Notes: generated by a model not told the origin, from the sequence alone. DNA of 64,000 nt from GAS368 sp965227745 (GCA_965227745.1 OZ245769.1:930001-994000), one strand, 5' to 3'. Positions 52,894 to 61,639 are shown, counted from the stretch's first letter. Numbers and translations are program-made.

Positions 52894-53994
52894 TTACAGA
52901 TTCGCGATCACCGCGTCCGCCATGGCCTTGGTGCCGACGGAGGGTTTGCCAAAGGCTATGTCGCCGGTGCGCGTGCCGCTGGTGACAGCCTTCTTTACGG
53001 CCGCTTCGATGCGGGTGGCGACGGCGTCGAGACCGAAGCTGAAGCGCAGCATGAGAGCGACCGAGAGGATTTGGGCGCAGGGATTGGCGATGCCCTTGCC
53101 GGCGATGTCGGGGGCCGTGCCGCCGGCTGGCTCGTACAGGCCGAAGGGCAGGCCGAGGGAGTTCTTGCCCGCGCCGAGCGAGGCGGAGGAGAGCATGCCG
53201 AGGGAGCCGCAGATCACGGCCATCTCGTCGGAGAGGATGTCGCCGAACATGTTTTCGGTCACGAAGACGTCGAACTGGTTCGGGTCGCGCGCGAGCTGCA
53301 TCGCGGCGTTGTCGACGTACATGTGGCTGAGGGCGATCTCGGGCGCGTGCTTCGCCATGTAGTCGGTCACGGTCTTGCGCCAGAGGACGGAGGTCTCGAG
53401 CACGTTGGCCTTGTCGACGGAGCAGAGCTTGTTTTTGCGGGCGCGCGCGGTAGTGATGGCGACTTGGAGGATGCGCTCTATCTCGCTCTTTTTGTAAACC
53501 ATCGTGTCGACCGCCTGAAGGTCGCCGTCGGGCAGCGTGGTGGTCTGCTTCGGGAGGCCGAAGTAGAGGCCGCCGGTCAGCTCGCGGATGCAGACGATAT
53601 CGATGCCGTTCGGGATGCGCTCGGTCTTGAGCGGGGAGGCGTCGGTGAGCTCGCGGTAGAGGAGGCCGGGGCGGATATTGGCGAAGAGGGTGAAGTGCTT
53701 GCGCAGGGGCAGCAGGGCGGCGCGCTCCGGCTGTTCCTTGGGCGGGAGCTTTTCCCACTTCGGGCCGCCGACGGAGCCAAAGAGGATCGCGTCCGACTCC
53801 GAGCAGAGCTTGAGCGTGGAGTCGGGGAGGGCCTTGCCGTGATTATCGATGCCCGCGCCGCCGACGTCGGCCTTGGCGTAGGAGAGCGTGAGGTTTTCCT
53901 GCTTCGCGACGTGCTCCAGCACGCGCAAGGCCTCGGTCATCACCTCGGGCCCGATGTAGTCTCCAGCAAGGACGGCAAACTTGAGTGTCGGCAT
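52894..53994 (-). CDS. leuB: 3-isopropylmalate dehydrogenase
   Basis: A 366-residue enzyme of leucine biosynthesis that oxidises 3-isopropylmalate with NAD. Substrate and metal residues are seen in NIRPGLLYRELTDASPLK, VCIRELTGGLYFG, and TENMFGDILSDEMAVICGSL, GMLSSASLGAG, LYEPAGGTAPDIAGKGIANP. The usual N-terminal GDGIGPEV reads GDYIGPEV here. The ATG at 53994 begins the protein right before the core (MPTLKFAVLAGDY); a longer frame from 54045 is unlikely. It stands alone, away from leuA and leuCD. Confidence 0.95.
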   Translation of the reverse strand: MPTLKFAVLAGDYIGPEVMTEALRVLEHVAKQENLTLSYAKADVGGAGIDNHGKALPDSTLKLCSESDAILFGSVGGPKWEKLPPKEQPERAALLPLRKHFTLFANIRPGLLYRELTDASPLKTERIPNGIDIVCIRELTGGLYFGLPKQTTTLPDGDLQAVDTMVYKKSEIERILQVAITTARARKNKLCSVDKANVLETSVLWRKTVTDYMAKHAPEIALSHMYVDNAAMQLARDPNQFDVFVTENMFGDILSDEMAVICGSLGMLSSASLGAGKNSLGLPFGLYEPAGGTAPDIAGKGIANPCAQILSVALMLRFSFGLDAVATRIEAAVKKAVTSGTRTGDIAFGKPSVGTKAMADAVIANL

Positions 53995-54080
53995 AATAAG
54001 AGTGTCCAGCTTGGCAATCTGCCCGGATGAGAGGCAAGCCACCAATACGGCCGGGCGGAACTTTGGCCTCCGGTGCCCGT

Positions 54081-54099
54081 ACTAACTCTATAAGTTAGT
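54081..54099. promoter_or_regulatory. inverted repeat between leuB and a 40-codon gene
   Basis: ACTAACT (54081-54087), loop CTATA, AGTTAGT (54093-54099) form a perfect 7-bp inverted repeat in the divergent region. It could be an operator for either gene; its short AT-rich stem makes a terminator unlikely. Confidence 0.4.
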
Positions 54100-54130
54100 T
54101 CGCTCTCTAAACCCTTAATCACCTCCTCCC

Positions 54131-54253
54131 ATGCTTTTGCTCTCCTCTCTCATCGTGGCTGCGGCGGGATGGTCGCTCCTTTACCTGCTGCTGGGCGGCG
54201 GTCTCGGCGGTGCCGTCCTGATCTTCATCGTGGCCAAGATGCTCGGTAAATAA
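54131..54253 (+). CDS. 40-residue single-pass membrane peptide
   Basis: ATG at 54131 opens a 41-codon frame for a peptide that is hydrophobic through most of its length, with two stretches (LLLSSLIVAAAGWSLLYLL and GGAVLIFIVAKMLGK) split by a Gly-rich turn GGGLGG. The codon use (many CTG/CTC/GTC) matches its neighbours. The bases just before the start read ACCTCCTCCC, which is like the 3' end of 16S rRNA itself rather than a ribosome-binding site. It lies between divergent leuB and the MBL-fold gene. I do not recognise a family. Confidence 0.55.
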   Translation: MLLLSSLIVAAAGWSLLYLLLGGGLGGAVLIFIVAKMLGK

Positions 54254-54334
54254 TCCCGAAATCCGTCCGCGGCTTGGCCGTGGGCGGATTTCGCGTTTGC
54301 ATGCGGGACGAAAGCCCGTGCAGTGGCGGTATTA

Positions 54335-54982
54335 ATGAATCTGCACATCCTCCCGGCGGGTCCGCTGGCCACCAACGCCTATCTCTTGACCGACCCCGCG
54401 CGCGGTGAAGCCGTGCTGATCGACGCCCCGGAAGCGGTCTGGCTGGACGTTGAACCCATCCTGACGGTAGAGAAATGCCGTCTGAGTGAGCTATGGCTGA
54501 CGCATGGCCATTGGGACCATATGCAAGGCGGTGCCGAAATTGTGCGCGCCACCGGGGCGAAAGTTCGAGCACATCAGGCCGACCAGATTCTCATCGAAAC
54601 GCCCGAAGTGGTCCGCGCTCGAGTCGAAGCGATGATGGGGCAGCGGATCAACCTTGAGGCTGTGAAGGTCGATCACTGGCTCACGCACGGCGAGCGGTTG
54701 AGCGCCTTTGGGCTGCAAATTGAGGTGCGCCATGTACCGGGCCACTGTCCGGGCAGCGTACTATTTTACTTGGCCGAGGCGGGTACGGCCATCGTCGGAG
54801 ATACGCTTTTCGCCGGCGGAATTGGCCGGACGGATTTTCCCGGCGGAAATTTTGCGGTGCTGGAAAAAGCGATTCGCGAGCAAATCTACACGTTGCCGGA
54901 AAAGACAGTCGTGTTTCCCGGCCATGGGCCTAAGACCACTGTCGAGCATGAGCGCGCCAGCAACCCCTATGTCCACGGCTGA
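54335..54982 (+). CDS. MBL-fold metallo-hydrolase (glyoxalase-II-like)
   Basis: A 215-residue metallo-beta-lactamase-fold enzyme. The dinuclear metal site is THGHWDH (H57, H59, D61, H62), with the further ligands in VRHVPGHCPGSVLFYL, AIVGDTLFAGGIGRTDFPGG and VVFPGHGPKTTVEHE. This pattern matches glyoxalase-II/YcbL-like hydrolases, which cleave thioesters such as S-lactoylglutathione; substrate is unproven. The ATG at 54335 is the likely start, though one at 54323 is in frame. The last 14 bp overlap the start of ribD, so they may be cotranscribed. Confidence 0.92.
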   Translation: MNLHILPAGPLATNAYLLTDPARGEAVLIDAPEAVWLDVEPILTVEKCRLSELWLTHGHWDHMQGGAEIVRATGAKVRAHQADQILIETPEVVRARVEAMMGQRINLEAVKVDHWLTHGERLSAFGLQIEVRHVPGHCPGSVLFYLAEAGTAIVGDTLFAGGIGRTDFPGGNFAVLEKAIREQIYTLPEKTVVFPGHGPKTTVEHERASNPYVHG

Positions 54983-56129
54983 TCACGAAAGCTTCATGCG
55001 CCGAGCCCTCGGGCTCGCCCGCAGCGTCTGGGGCAAGACTCACCCCAATCCCATGGTGGGCGCGCTGATCGTCGAGGATGGCCATGTCGTCGCCGAGGGC
55101 GCAACCGCGCCGGATGGCGGCCCGCATGCGGAGCGCCTCGCGCTGCTCAATCGTGGCAAGACCCCACGCCCCGGCGCCACGCTCTACACCACCCTCGAGC
55201 CCTGCTCCACGCATGGGCGCACCGGTGCCTGCACCGATGCGATCATCGCCGCCGGCATTAAGCATGTGGTCTCGGGCGCGACCGATCCGTATGCGGCGCA
55301 CGCCGGCAAGGGCTACGAGATCCTCCGCGCCGCCGGCATCGAGGTGATCGAGGGTGTGCTCGCCGCGGAGTGCGCCGATCTCAACCTCATCTTCAATCAT
55401 TGGATCACCACCGGCGGCCCGCTCCTGGCCGCCAAGGCCGCGACGACGCTCGATGGCAAGATCGCCTGTCGCACGGGCGAATCGCAGTGGATCACCAACG
55501 AGAAATCCCGCGCCGATGTGCATCGGTGGCGGCGGCTTTTTCCCGGCATCGCTGTCGGCGCGATGACCGTCCTCAAGGACAACCCGCGCCTCACCGCGCG
55601 CTTGCCGGGCGAGGCCGAGTACAGCCCGTGGCGCTTCGTCTTCGATGGCTTGCTGCGCACGGTGAACGAGAAAAATCTCCCAGCGGTCTTCACCGATGAG
55701 TTTCGCGAGCGCACCATCGTCGTGACCACCCAACACGGCGGCCTCGGCTACGTGCGCAAGCTGCGCGACCTCGGCATCAAAGTGTGGATGCTGGAGTCGC
55801 CCGTGCAGCGGGTCTCGTTTGCCGACTTTCGCAAAAAATGCGCCGAGGAACGCATCTCAGGCATCTACTTCGAGGGCGGCGCCAATATCCTGAGCGAGCT
55901 CCTGCGCGCGCGCCAGCTCGACTACCTTTTCAACTACCGCGCCCCCGTGCTCTTCGCCGACGACAAGGCCAAGACGATCTTTGGCGGCCTCCGCCCCGAG
56001 AAAGTGGAGCAGGGCGTTCGTCTCACCGAGGTTCATCACGAGCATTTCGGCGACGATGCGCTGTTGCGCGGCCGCGTGGTGTACCCCGACAAAATGCCGA
56101 TCGATGAAAATTTTTTTGGCGTCAGGTAA
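54969..56129 (+). CDS. ribD: bifunctional riboflavin biosynthesis deaminase/reductase RibD
   Basis: A 386-residue enzyme that deaminates the pyrimidine intermediate and reduces its ribosyl side chain. The deaminase zinc site is GGPHAERLALLNRG (H53, E55) with C79 and C88 in LEPCSTHGRTGACTDAI. The reductase half starts at PLLAAKAATTLDGKIACRTG and contains ESQWITNEKSRADVHRWRRL. The ATG at 54969 overlaps the MBL gene by 14 bp. The stop at 56129 is inside the rdgB gene by 26 bp. No ribE or ribB gene lies near, and no FMN riboswitch is seen upstream. Confidence 0.95.
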   Translation: MSTADHESFMRRALGLARSVWGKTHPNPMVGALIVEDGHVVAEGATAPDGGPHAERLALLNRGKTPRPGATLYTTLEPCSTHGRTGACTDAIIAAGIKHVVSGATDPYAAHAGKGYEILRAAGIEVIEGVLAAECADLNLIFNHWITTGGPLLAAKAATTLDGKIACRTGESQWITNEKSRADVHRWRRLFPGIAVGAMTVLKDNPRLTARLPGEAEYSPWRFVFDGLLRTVNEKNLPAVFTDEFRERTIVVTTQHGGLGYVRKLRDLGIKVWMLESPVQRVSFADFRKKCAEERISGIYFEGGANILSELLRARQLDYLFNYRAPVLFADDKAKTIFGGLRPEKVEQGVRLTEVHHEHFGDDALLRGRVVYPDKMPIDENFFGVR

Positions 56130-56706
56130 CGCGCACAAGGCCACCGAGCTGCAAACCCTCGCCATGGCCGCCGCGCTTCCGCTGGAGATCATCTCCGCCC
56201 GCGCCGTGGGCGGCATGCCCCCGGTCGAGGAAGACACCGGCACCTTCGTGGGCAACGCCCGCAAGAAAGCCGCCGCCCTACGCGCCAAGATTCCCGCCGA
56301 CGCGTGGTCACTCGCTGATGACAGCGGAGTGTGTGTCGACGAACTCGGCGGCGACCCGGGCGTGGAGTCGGCCTACTACGCCGGCCCGCAAAGTGACCCC
56401 GTGGCTAATCTCCAGAAATTGGTGGACGTAATGCGCGGCGTCCCCGCTGAGCGTCGCGGCGCACACTTCCTCTGTGTGCTCTTGCTCATCGGCCCGTCGG
56501 GCGAAGAGTTTGTTTTCGAAGGACAATGTCGTGGCCGTCTGCTCGACGAACCGCGCGGCCAGGCGGGCTTCGGCTACGACCCGATTTTCGTGCCCGACGG
56601 CTACACCGTCAGCTACGCCGAACTCGGGGACGCCGTGAAGAATAAGCTAAGCCACCGCGCCCTCGCGTGGGCGAAACTCGCAGAGTGGGCGCGCCGCCGA
56701 AAATAG
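56104..56706 (+). CDS. rdgB: RdgB/HAM1-family XTP/dITP pyrophosphatase
   Basis: A 200-residue enzyme that hydrolyses non-canonical purine triphosphates (XTP, dITP, ITP). MKIFLASGNAHKATEL, EEDTGTFVGNARKKAAALRA, WSLADDSGVCVDELGGDPGV, SAYYAGPQSD, GQAGFGYDPIFVPDGYT, and KNKLSHRALAWAKL are all family signatures. The start at 56104 is inside ribD (26-bp overlap in another frame), implying translational coupling. A long inverted repeat follows the stop. Confidence 0.95.
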   Translation: MKIFLASGNAHKATELQTLAMAAALPLEIISARAVGGMPPVEEDTGTFVGNARKKAAALRAKIPADAWSLADDSGVCVDELGGDPGVESAYYAGPQSDPVANLQKLVDVMRGVPAERRGAHFLCVLLLIGPSGEEFVFEGQCRGRLLDEPRGQAGFGYDPIFVPDGYTVSYAELGDAVKNKLSHRALAWAKLAEWARRRK

Positions 56707-56724
56707 GAATCGCATGGCCTTAAA

Positions 56725-56804
56725 GGTAGGAGCCTGCTTGCAGGCGATGGGATGTGGCGAGCGACATCACCTGATAGACCATCGCCTGCAAGCAGGCTCC
56801 TACC
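56725..56804. repeat. REP-like 26-bp perfect inverted repeat
   Basis: A 26-base arm at 56725-56750 is repeated as its exact complement at 56779-56804, with a 28-base spacer that itself holds a GATGT/ACATC hairpin (56751-56755 and 56764-56768). Each arm contains the small palindrome GCCTGC-TT-GCAGGC. The GTAGGAG-hairpin-GCGAT layout matches REP elements described in Pseudomonas and other bacteria. It sits between converging rdgB and the response-regulator gene and could end both transcripts. Confidence 0.75.
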
Positions 56805-56812
56805 TAAAACCC

Positions 56813-57466
56813 TCACTTCTTCTGCTGCGCATAAATCGCCGCCGCCTCGGCCCGGCGCGAGACGTGCAGCTTTTCAAAGACCGTGCTGAGGTAGTTTTTG
56901 ACCGTCTTGTCGCTGAGGTTGAGTTGCGCGGCGACTTCCTTGTTGGTCAGGCCCTCGGCGATCAGGGCGAGCACGCGCTTCTCCTGCGGCGAGAGCGCGG
57001 CGAGGGCATTGCTCGTGGCGCCGCCGGATTTCACGAACTGCATCACGCGCGCTGTGACCGCGGGATCGAGGATGGATTTCCCAGCGGCGACATCGTGGAT
57101 GGCCTGCACGAGGCCGCGGCCGTCGATATCCTTCAATAGATATCCATGCGCGCCGGCGCGGATAGCTTCGTCGACGAGCGTGTCGTCGGCGACCGAGGTG
57201 AGGATGAGCACGCGGATATTGGGCAGCGCCTTGAGCACCTCCCGGCAGATATCGAATCCGGTGCCATCGGGCAGGCGAATATCGAGGAGCGCGACGTCGG
57301 GCCGATACCTTAGGCACGACTGCACGCCAGTCGCGACATTGTTGCCCTCTCCGACTACCTCCAGACTGAGATGGGTGCTCAGCAGCGACCGAAGTCCCAT
57401 GCGGACAACTTCGCTGTCGTCGACTAACACGAGCCGGGTAACGGATCTAGGCGGGATAGGTGTCAT
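56813..57466 (-). CDS. NarL/LuxR-family response regulator
   Basis: A 217-residue regulator with receiver (RLVLVDDSEVVRMGLRSLLS, phospho-acceptor D62 in LLDIRLPDGTG) and LuxR helix-turn-helix (LSPQEKRVLALIAEGLTNKE, VAAQLNLSDKTVKNYLSTVF). Its start overlaps the kinase stop by 4 bp, so the two form one operon on the minus strand. No clear target lies adjacent; the nearest genes are housekeeping (rdgB, metG). Confidence 0.94.
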   Translation of the reverse strand: MTPIPPRSVTRLVLVDDSEVVRMGLRSLLSTHLSLEVVGEGNNVATGVQSCLRYRPDVALLDIRLPDGTGFDICREVLKALPNIRVLILTSVADDTLVDEAIRAGAHGYLLKDIDGRGLVQAIHDVAAGKSILDPAVTARVMQFVKSGGATSNALAALSPQEKRVLALIAEGLTNKEVAAQLNLSDKTVKNYLSTVFEKLHVSRRAEAAAIYAQQKK

Positions 57467-58506
57467 ACGGTGGCAGCCTGCAGGGGAAAGGTCAGCACGA
57501 CGCGCGTGCCTTCGCCGGGCTTGCTGGTGAGTTGGACGGTCGCGCCGAGGCGCTGTGCTCTGGCCCGCATATTGCCGAGGCCGTGTCCGCCCTCGCGGCG
57601 CGCGGTGGAGTCGAAGCCCGTCCCATTATCTTGAACCAGCAGGCAAATTTCGCGCTCGCCGGGATGGACGCGCAGCGTGATGAGCGACGCGCCGCCATGG
57701 CGCAGGGCATTGCTCACGGCCTCGCGCGTGATCTGCAGCGCATCGACGACTTGGTCGGGCGTGAGCGACGAAACGGCGGCATCATCGACTTTAAGATCAA
57801 AGCGCACATCGCGCCCGGCCCCGAGGTGTCCGAGCATTTCTTCGAGTGCGAGAGTAAAGCCGCCGCGCCGGAGGCTATCGGGCGCGAGGCCGGTGATGTA
57901 GCTGCGCACATCGCGGATGGTGAGGTTGAGTGCCGCTCGACTTTGCTCAAGTCGGCGATCGGCTTCGGCGGGGTCGCTTTGCAGGAGGGCGCGGGCCGAC
58001 TCCACGGTGAGGCCGACGGCGTAGAGCGATTGGATAATGCCGTCGTGCAAATCGTGGCCGAGGCGGATTTTTTCCTCCACCGATTGGGCGAGAAGCCGCT
58101 GCTTGAGTTGTGCATCTTCTTCCGCGAGACGGCGGACGTCGCGCTCCCGATGGAGCTCGGCGTCTTGCGCGAGCGAGGTCTTCGCGAGCCGCGCGAGTGT
58201 GTCGAGTTCACTGCGGGCAGTAGAGTAGGGCGCGCGAGTATCGGTTAACCGCGTGGGGCGGCGGGCCAGGCTGATGACGAGGACGCCGGCCACCACCGTC
58301 CCGCCCAGCGCCAAAAACAGTGCGACCTTCTGAAAAAGGGCCGTGGCGCGGGCCGCCGCGGGCGAGGGAGCCGGTGCAGTGCCCTCTCTTGTTACGAAGG
58401 TGCTGTCCACATGGACACCGCGCCACGCCGGGACTAATAGCAGAGCGGTCAACGCCGCGAGGACGACGAAGAGAGTGAGTCCCAGAAAGCGCGGAAGCGG
58501 ATTCAT
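57463..58506 (-). CDS. NarL-type sensor histidine kinase
   Basis: A 347-residue kinase with two membrane helices (about 7-27 and 62-81) around a short extracytoplasmic loop of about 35 residues, then a coiled-coil linker, HisKA_3 (RLGHDLHDGIIQSLYAVGLT; phospho-acceptor probably H154), and an HATPase domain (DALQITREAVSNALRHGGAS, VQDNGTGFDS, GLGNMRARAQRLGA). I chose the ATG at 58506; the longer frame to 58998 lies inside metG on the other strand. The small loop leaves little for ligand binding, so it may sense membrane or redox state. Confidence 0.93.
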   Translation of the reverse strand: MNPLPRFLGLTLFVVLAALTALLLVPAWRGVHVDSTFVTREGTAPAPSPAAARATALFQKVALFLALGGTVVAGVLVISLARRPTRLTDTRAPYSTARSELDTLARLAKTSLAQDAELHRERDVRRLAEEDAQLKQRLLAQSVEEKIRLGHDLHDGIIQSLYAVGLTVESARALLQSDPAEADRRLEQSRAALNLTIRDVRSYITGLAPDSLRRGGFTLALEEMLGHLGAGRDVRFDLKVDDAAVSSLTPDQVVDALQITREAVSNALRHGGASLITLRVHPGEREICLLVQDNGTGFDSTARREGGHGLGNMRARAQRLGATVQLTSKPGEGTRVVLTFPLQAATV

Positions 58507-58596
58507 GCGGTCAAGGCAGTCAATCTGCCCATTAAGCCAGGATGCGTCAAAACTTTCGACATTTCGCCGCGGGTGCGTTTTATTGATCAACTTGTC

Positions 58597-60147
58597 ATGA
58601 AGTCCTTCTACATCACGACCGCCATCGACTATGTGAACGGTTCGCCACACCTGGGCCACGCCTACGAAAAGGTGCTGACGGACGTTATCGCGCGTTTCCG
58701 GCGGCAGATGGGGGACAAGGTCCACTTCCTCACCGGTGTCGACGAGCACGGCCAGAAAGTCCAAGCCAGCGCCAAGAAGAAAGGCATCCCGCCGCAGCAG
58801 TTCTGCGACGAGGTCAGCCAGGAATTTCGCGCGCTGCTCCCGAAGCTTAACATCTCCAACGACGACTTCATCCGCACCACCGAGGAGCGGCACAAGAAGG
58901 TCGTCCGCGCCGTGCTCCAGCAACTCTTCGACAAGGGCGAAATCTACAAGGCCGAGTACAAGGGCTTTTACTCCACGCGCCAGGAGCAGTTCCTCCAAGA
59001 GAAGGATCGCTTACCCGACGGCACGTGGCCGGAGATTTTCGGCGAGGTCACGGAAATCGTGGAGTCGAACTACTTCTTCAAGTTGAAGCAGTATCAGGAT
59101 TGGCTCGTCGATTTTCTCACCAAGAATGAGAACTTCATCTTCCCGCAGTACCGCCAAAAGCAGGTGCTGGAATTCCTCAAAGAGCCGCTCAACGATCTCT
59201 GCATTTCGCGTCCCCGTGAGCGCTTGGAGTGGGGCATCTCGATGCCCTTTGATGACAACTACGTCACCTACGTTTGGTTCGATGCGCTGTTGAACTATTA
59301 TTCCGCCGTCGTCGATAAGCCCGGCGTATGGCCGGCCACGTTCCACGTCATCGGCAAGGACATCCTTGTCCCGCCACACGCGGTTTACTGGCCGATCATG
59401 CTCCACGCGGCGGGTCTGCCGCTACCGGGCGGCATCATCGCGCATGGCTGGTGGATGCAGCGTGGCGCCAAGATGTCCAAGAGCACGGGCAACGCGCTCA
59501 ACCCCCTCGACCTCGTCACCGAGTTCGGCACGGATGCATTCCGTTACTTCCTCATCCGCGAAATGAACGTCGGCCAAGACAGCGACTTCACGCGCGAGCA
59601 ATTCCTCGTGCGCTACAACAGCGAGCTCGCGAACAACCTCGGCAATCTGGTCAACCGCACGCTCAACATGACCACCCGCTACACCGGCGGCGTCGTGCCC
59701 GCGCCGGAAGTCACCGAGGACCTCGAGAAGAGCCTGCAGGCCCTGTGGGCCAAGACCCGCGACGAATTCATCACGCTGTGCGAGGGCTTCCAGTTCCACA
59801 CGGCCCTGGAGCGCGCGATGTTTTTCCTCACCGAGACCAACGCCTATGTGGAAAAGCGCGCGCCGTTCCGGCTCGCGAAGTCCACCGAGGCCAAGGATCA
59901 GGCTCTACTGAAGACGTCGCTCGCGACGATGGCAGAGTCGCTGCGCCTCGCGGTCGCGCTCATCCAGCACGTCACGCCCACAGCCTCGGAGCGGATCAAC
60001 GGCGTGCTCGGCTACTCGCCGGGCTCGGTGTGGCGCGACGAGCTCAACTGGGGCACCCGCCTCACGGGCTCGAAGGTCGCCGGTGCGCTCGTGCTCTTTC
60101 CACGTCCGGCTCCGCCCGAAAAGGCACCGGCCCCCGCGAAGGCGTAA
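58597..60147 (+). CDS. metG: methionyl-tRNA synthetase
   Basis: A 516-residue enzyme that charges tRNA-Met. The HIGH motif is HLGH (18-21 in YVNGSPHLGHAYEKVLTDVI), and KMSKS is at 292-296 (GAKMSKSTGNALNPLDLVTE). The connective-peptide region (FYSTRQEQFLQEKDRLPDGT) lacks the Cys knuckles, so it is the zinc-free short type. There is no C-terminal tRNA-binding (Trbp111) extension. The ATG at 58597 begins the Rossmann fold exactly. The start is 90 bp from the divergent kinase gene; no T-box or SAM riboswitch is visible in that gap. Confidence 0.96.
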   Translation: MKSFYITTAIDYVNGSPHLGHAYEKVLTDVIARFRRQMGDKVHFLTGVDEHGQKVQASAKKKGIPPQQFCDEVSQEFRALLPKLNISNDDFIRTTEERHKKVVRAVLQQLFDKGEIYKAEYKGFYSTRQEQFLQEKDRLPDGTWPEIFGEVTEIVESNYFFKLKQYQDWLVDFLTKNENFIFPQYRQKQVLEFLKEPLNDLCISRPRERLEWGISMPFDDNYVTYVWFDALLNYYSAVVDKPGVWPATFHVIGKDILVPPHAVYWPIMLHAAGLPLPGGIIAHGWWMQRGAKMSKSTGNALNPLDLVTEFGTDAFRYFLIREMNVGQDSDFTREQFLVRYNSELANNLGNLVNRTLNMTTRYTGGVVPAPEVTEDLEKSLQALWAKTRDEFITLCEGFQFHTALERAMFFLTETNAYVEKRAPFRLAKSTEAKDQALLKTSLATMAESLRLAVALIQHVTPTASERINGVLGYSPGSVWRDELNWGTRLTGSKVAGALVLFPRPAPPEKAPAPAKA

Positions 60148-60168
60148 GGGCGCGCTGCAGGAGCCCGC

Positions 60169-61605
60169 ATGACCATCCTGCCGATCCATCCCGCGGAAAA
60201 CGCGTCGCCGCAGGCGCTGCACGCGTTTCTCGCGCAGTGTCGCGCCGCCGCGCTGCGCGCGGGCCGGCCCAAGCTCGTGAGCATTTCGCTCGCGGTCGAC
60301 GCCCTCGATCCGCTCGCCGTGCTCGAATCGATCTTCGAGCCCGGCGAGCCGCACTTTTACACCGAGCGACCCAGCATCGAGAGCGCGATTGCCGGGGCCG
60401 AGGTCGCGGTCTCGCGTGAGGCGCACGGGGCCGGCCGCTTCGCCGAAATCCAGCGCTTCATCGACGAGACGCTAGAGCACACCATCGCCGTCGGCGATGT
60501 GAACGCCCCTTTCGGCGGGCCGCACTTTTTTGCCGGGTTCACGTTTCGCGACGAGGTCGAGGCCGGGGAGCGGTTTCCGGCGGCGAGTGTGTTTGTGCCG
60601 CGCTGGCAGGTGGCCCGCGCGGGTGCGACGACCACGGCCGTGGCCAATCTACTCGTCGCGCCCGACGCCGACCTCACTGCGCTCGCCGAGCGCGTGTGGC
60701 GGGCGCATGCGAAGTTCACCGGCTTCCGTTATCGCGAAACTCCCTCTCACGAAACCGAGCCATCCGAGTCGAGCGAACCTGGCGCGCCGACATTCATCAC
60801 GGCGGAGGCGGGCGATTACCGCGCCGCGGTGGCGCGTGCGCTGGAGCGCATCGGGGCAGGGGAGTTCAAGAAAATCGTCCTCGCCCGCGCGCAAGATTTA
60901 CAGGCCGACCGACCGCTGCACCCACTGCGCGTGCTCAATGGCCTGCGCCAGCGTTTCCCCGATTGCTACGCCTTCTCCTTCGCCAATGGCCGCGGTCAGA
61001 GCTTCATCGGCGCGAGCCCGGAACGTCTCGTCCGTGCAAGCAAAGGAGTACTCGAAACCGAAGCCCTCGCCGGCTCGATCCGCCGTGGCTCGGGCGCGAG
61101 CGAAGACGCCGCACTGGCCTCGGCCCTGCTCGGCAGCGAAAAGGATCTGCGCGAGCAGCGCCAAGTGCTCGACGACATTGTCGCCCGCCTCACACCGCTT
61201 GGGCTCGCGCTCGAATACGCGCCGAAGCCACAACTCCGCCGTCTCGCCAACGTCCAGCATCTCCACACGCCCGTGCGCTGCGTCCTGCCCGACACCGTGC
61301 GCCTGCTCGATGTGCTCGCCGCGCTGCATCCCACACCCGCCGTCGGCGGTAGTCCACGCACCGCGGCGGTCGCGCGCATCCGCGAGCTGGAGGGCTTTCC
61401 CCGCGGCCTCTATGCCGGCGCGCTCGGCTGGCTCAACGCGCGCGGCGGCGGAGAATTTTTCGTCGGTATCCGGTCCGCATTGGTCGAAGGCGCCACCGCG
61501 CGCGTCTTCGCGGGCGCGGGCATCGTCGCCGGCTCCACACCTGAGAAGGAGTTTGCGGAAACCGAATTGAAATTTAAGGCCATGCGCGAGGCGCTCATGT
61601 CGTGA
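60169..61605 (+). CDS. menF: isochorismate synthase (MenF/EntC family)
   Basis: A 478-residue chorismate-binding enzyme converting chorismate to isochorismate, for menaquinone or a siderophore. The chorismate-binding domain has FKKIVLARAQDL, FSFANGRGQSFIGASPERLV, ALAGSIRRGSGASEDAALAS, LHTPVRC, LHPTPAVGGSPRTAAVARIR, RGLYAGALGWLNARGGGEFF, and FAGAGIVAGSTPEKEFAETE. The key catalytic Lys in FKKIV and the PAVGGSPR-EFF core suit isochorismate synthases better than anthranilate synthases. Menaquinone is the usual quinone of this phylum, so menF is the likelier role. It follows metG by 21 bp. Confidence 0.9.
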   Translation: MTILPIHPAENASPQALHAFLAQCRAAALRAGRPKLVSISLAVDALDPLAVLESIFEPGEPHFYTERPSIESAIAGAEVAVSREAHGAGRFAEIQRFIDETLEHTIAVGDVNAPFGGPHFFAGFTFRDEVEAGERFPAASVFVPRWQVARAGATTTAVANLLVAPDADLTALAERVWRAHAKFTGFRYRETPSHETEPSESSEPGAPTFITAEAGDYRAAVARALERIGAGEFKKIVLARAQDLQADRPLHPLRVLNGLRQRFPDCYAFSFANGRGQSFIGASPERLVRASKGVLETEALAGSIRRGSGASEDAALASALLGSEKDLREQRQVLDDIVARLTPLGLALEYAPKPQLRRLANVQHLHTPVRCVLPDTVRLLDVLAALHPTPAVGGSPRTAAVARIRELEGFPRGLYAGALGWLNARGGGEFFVGIRSALVEGATARVFAGAGIVAGSTPEKEFAETELKFKAMREALMS

Positions 61606-61639
61606 GCTCTGCATCTGGCGGAATAGTTCTCAAAGTCTC

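Noticed and set aside
54254..54968. FMN riboswitch before ribD
   Set aside because: The ribD start lies inside the MBL-fold gene and no RFN-element pattern was seen upstream of either gene.
58507..58596. T-box or SAM riboswitch before metG
   Set aside because: The 90-bp gap to the divergent kinase gene is too short and has no specifier or antiterminator motif.
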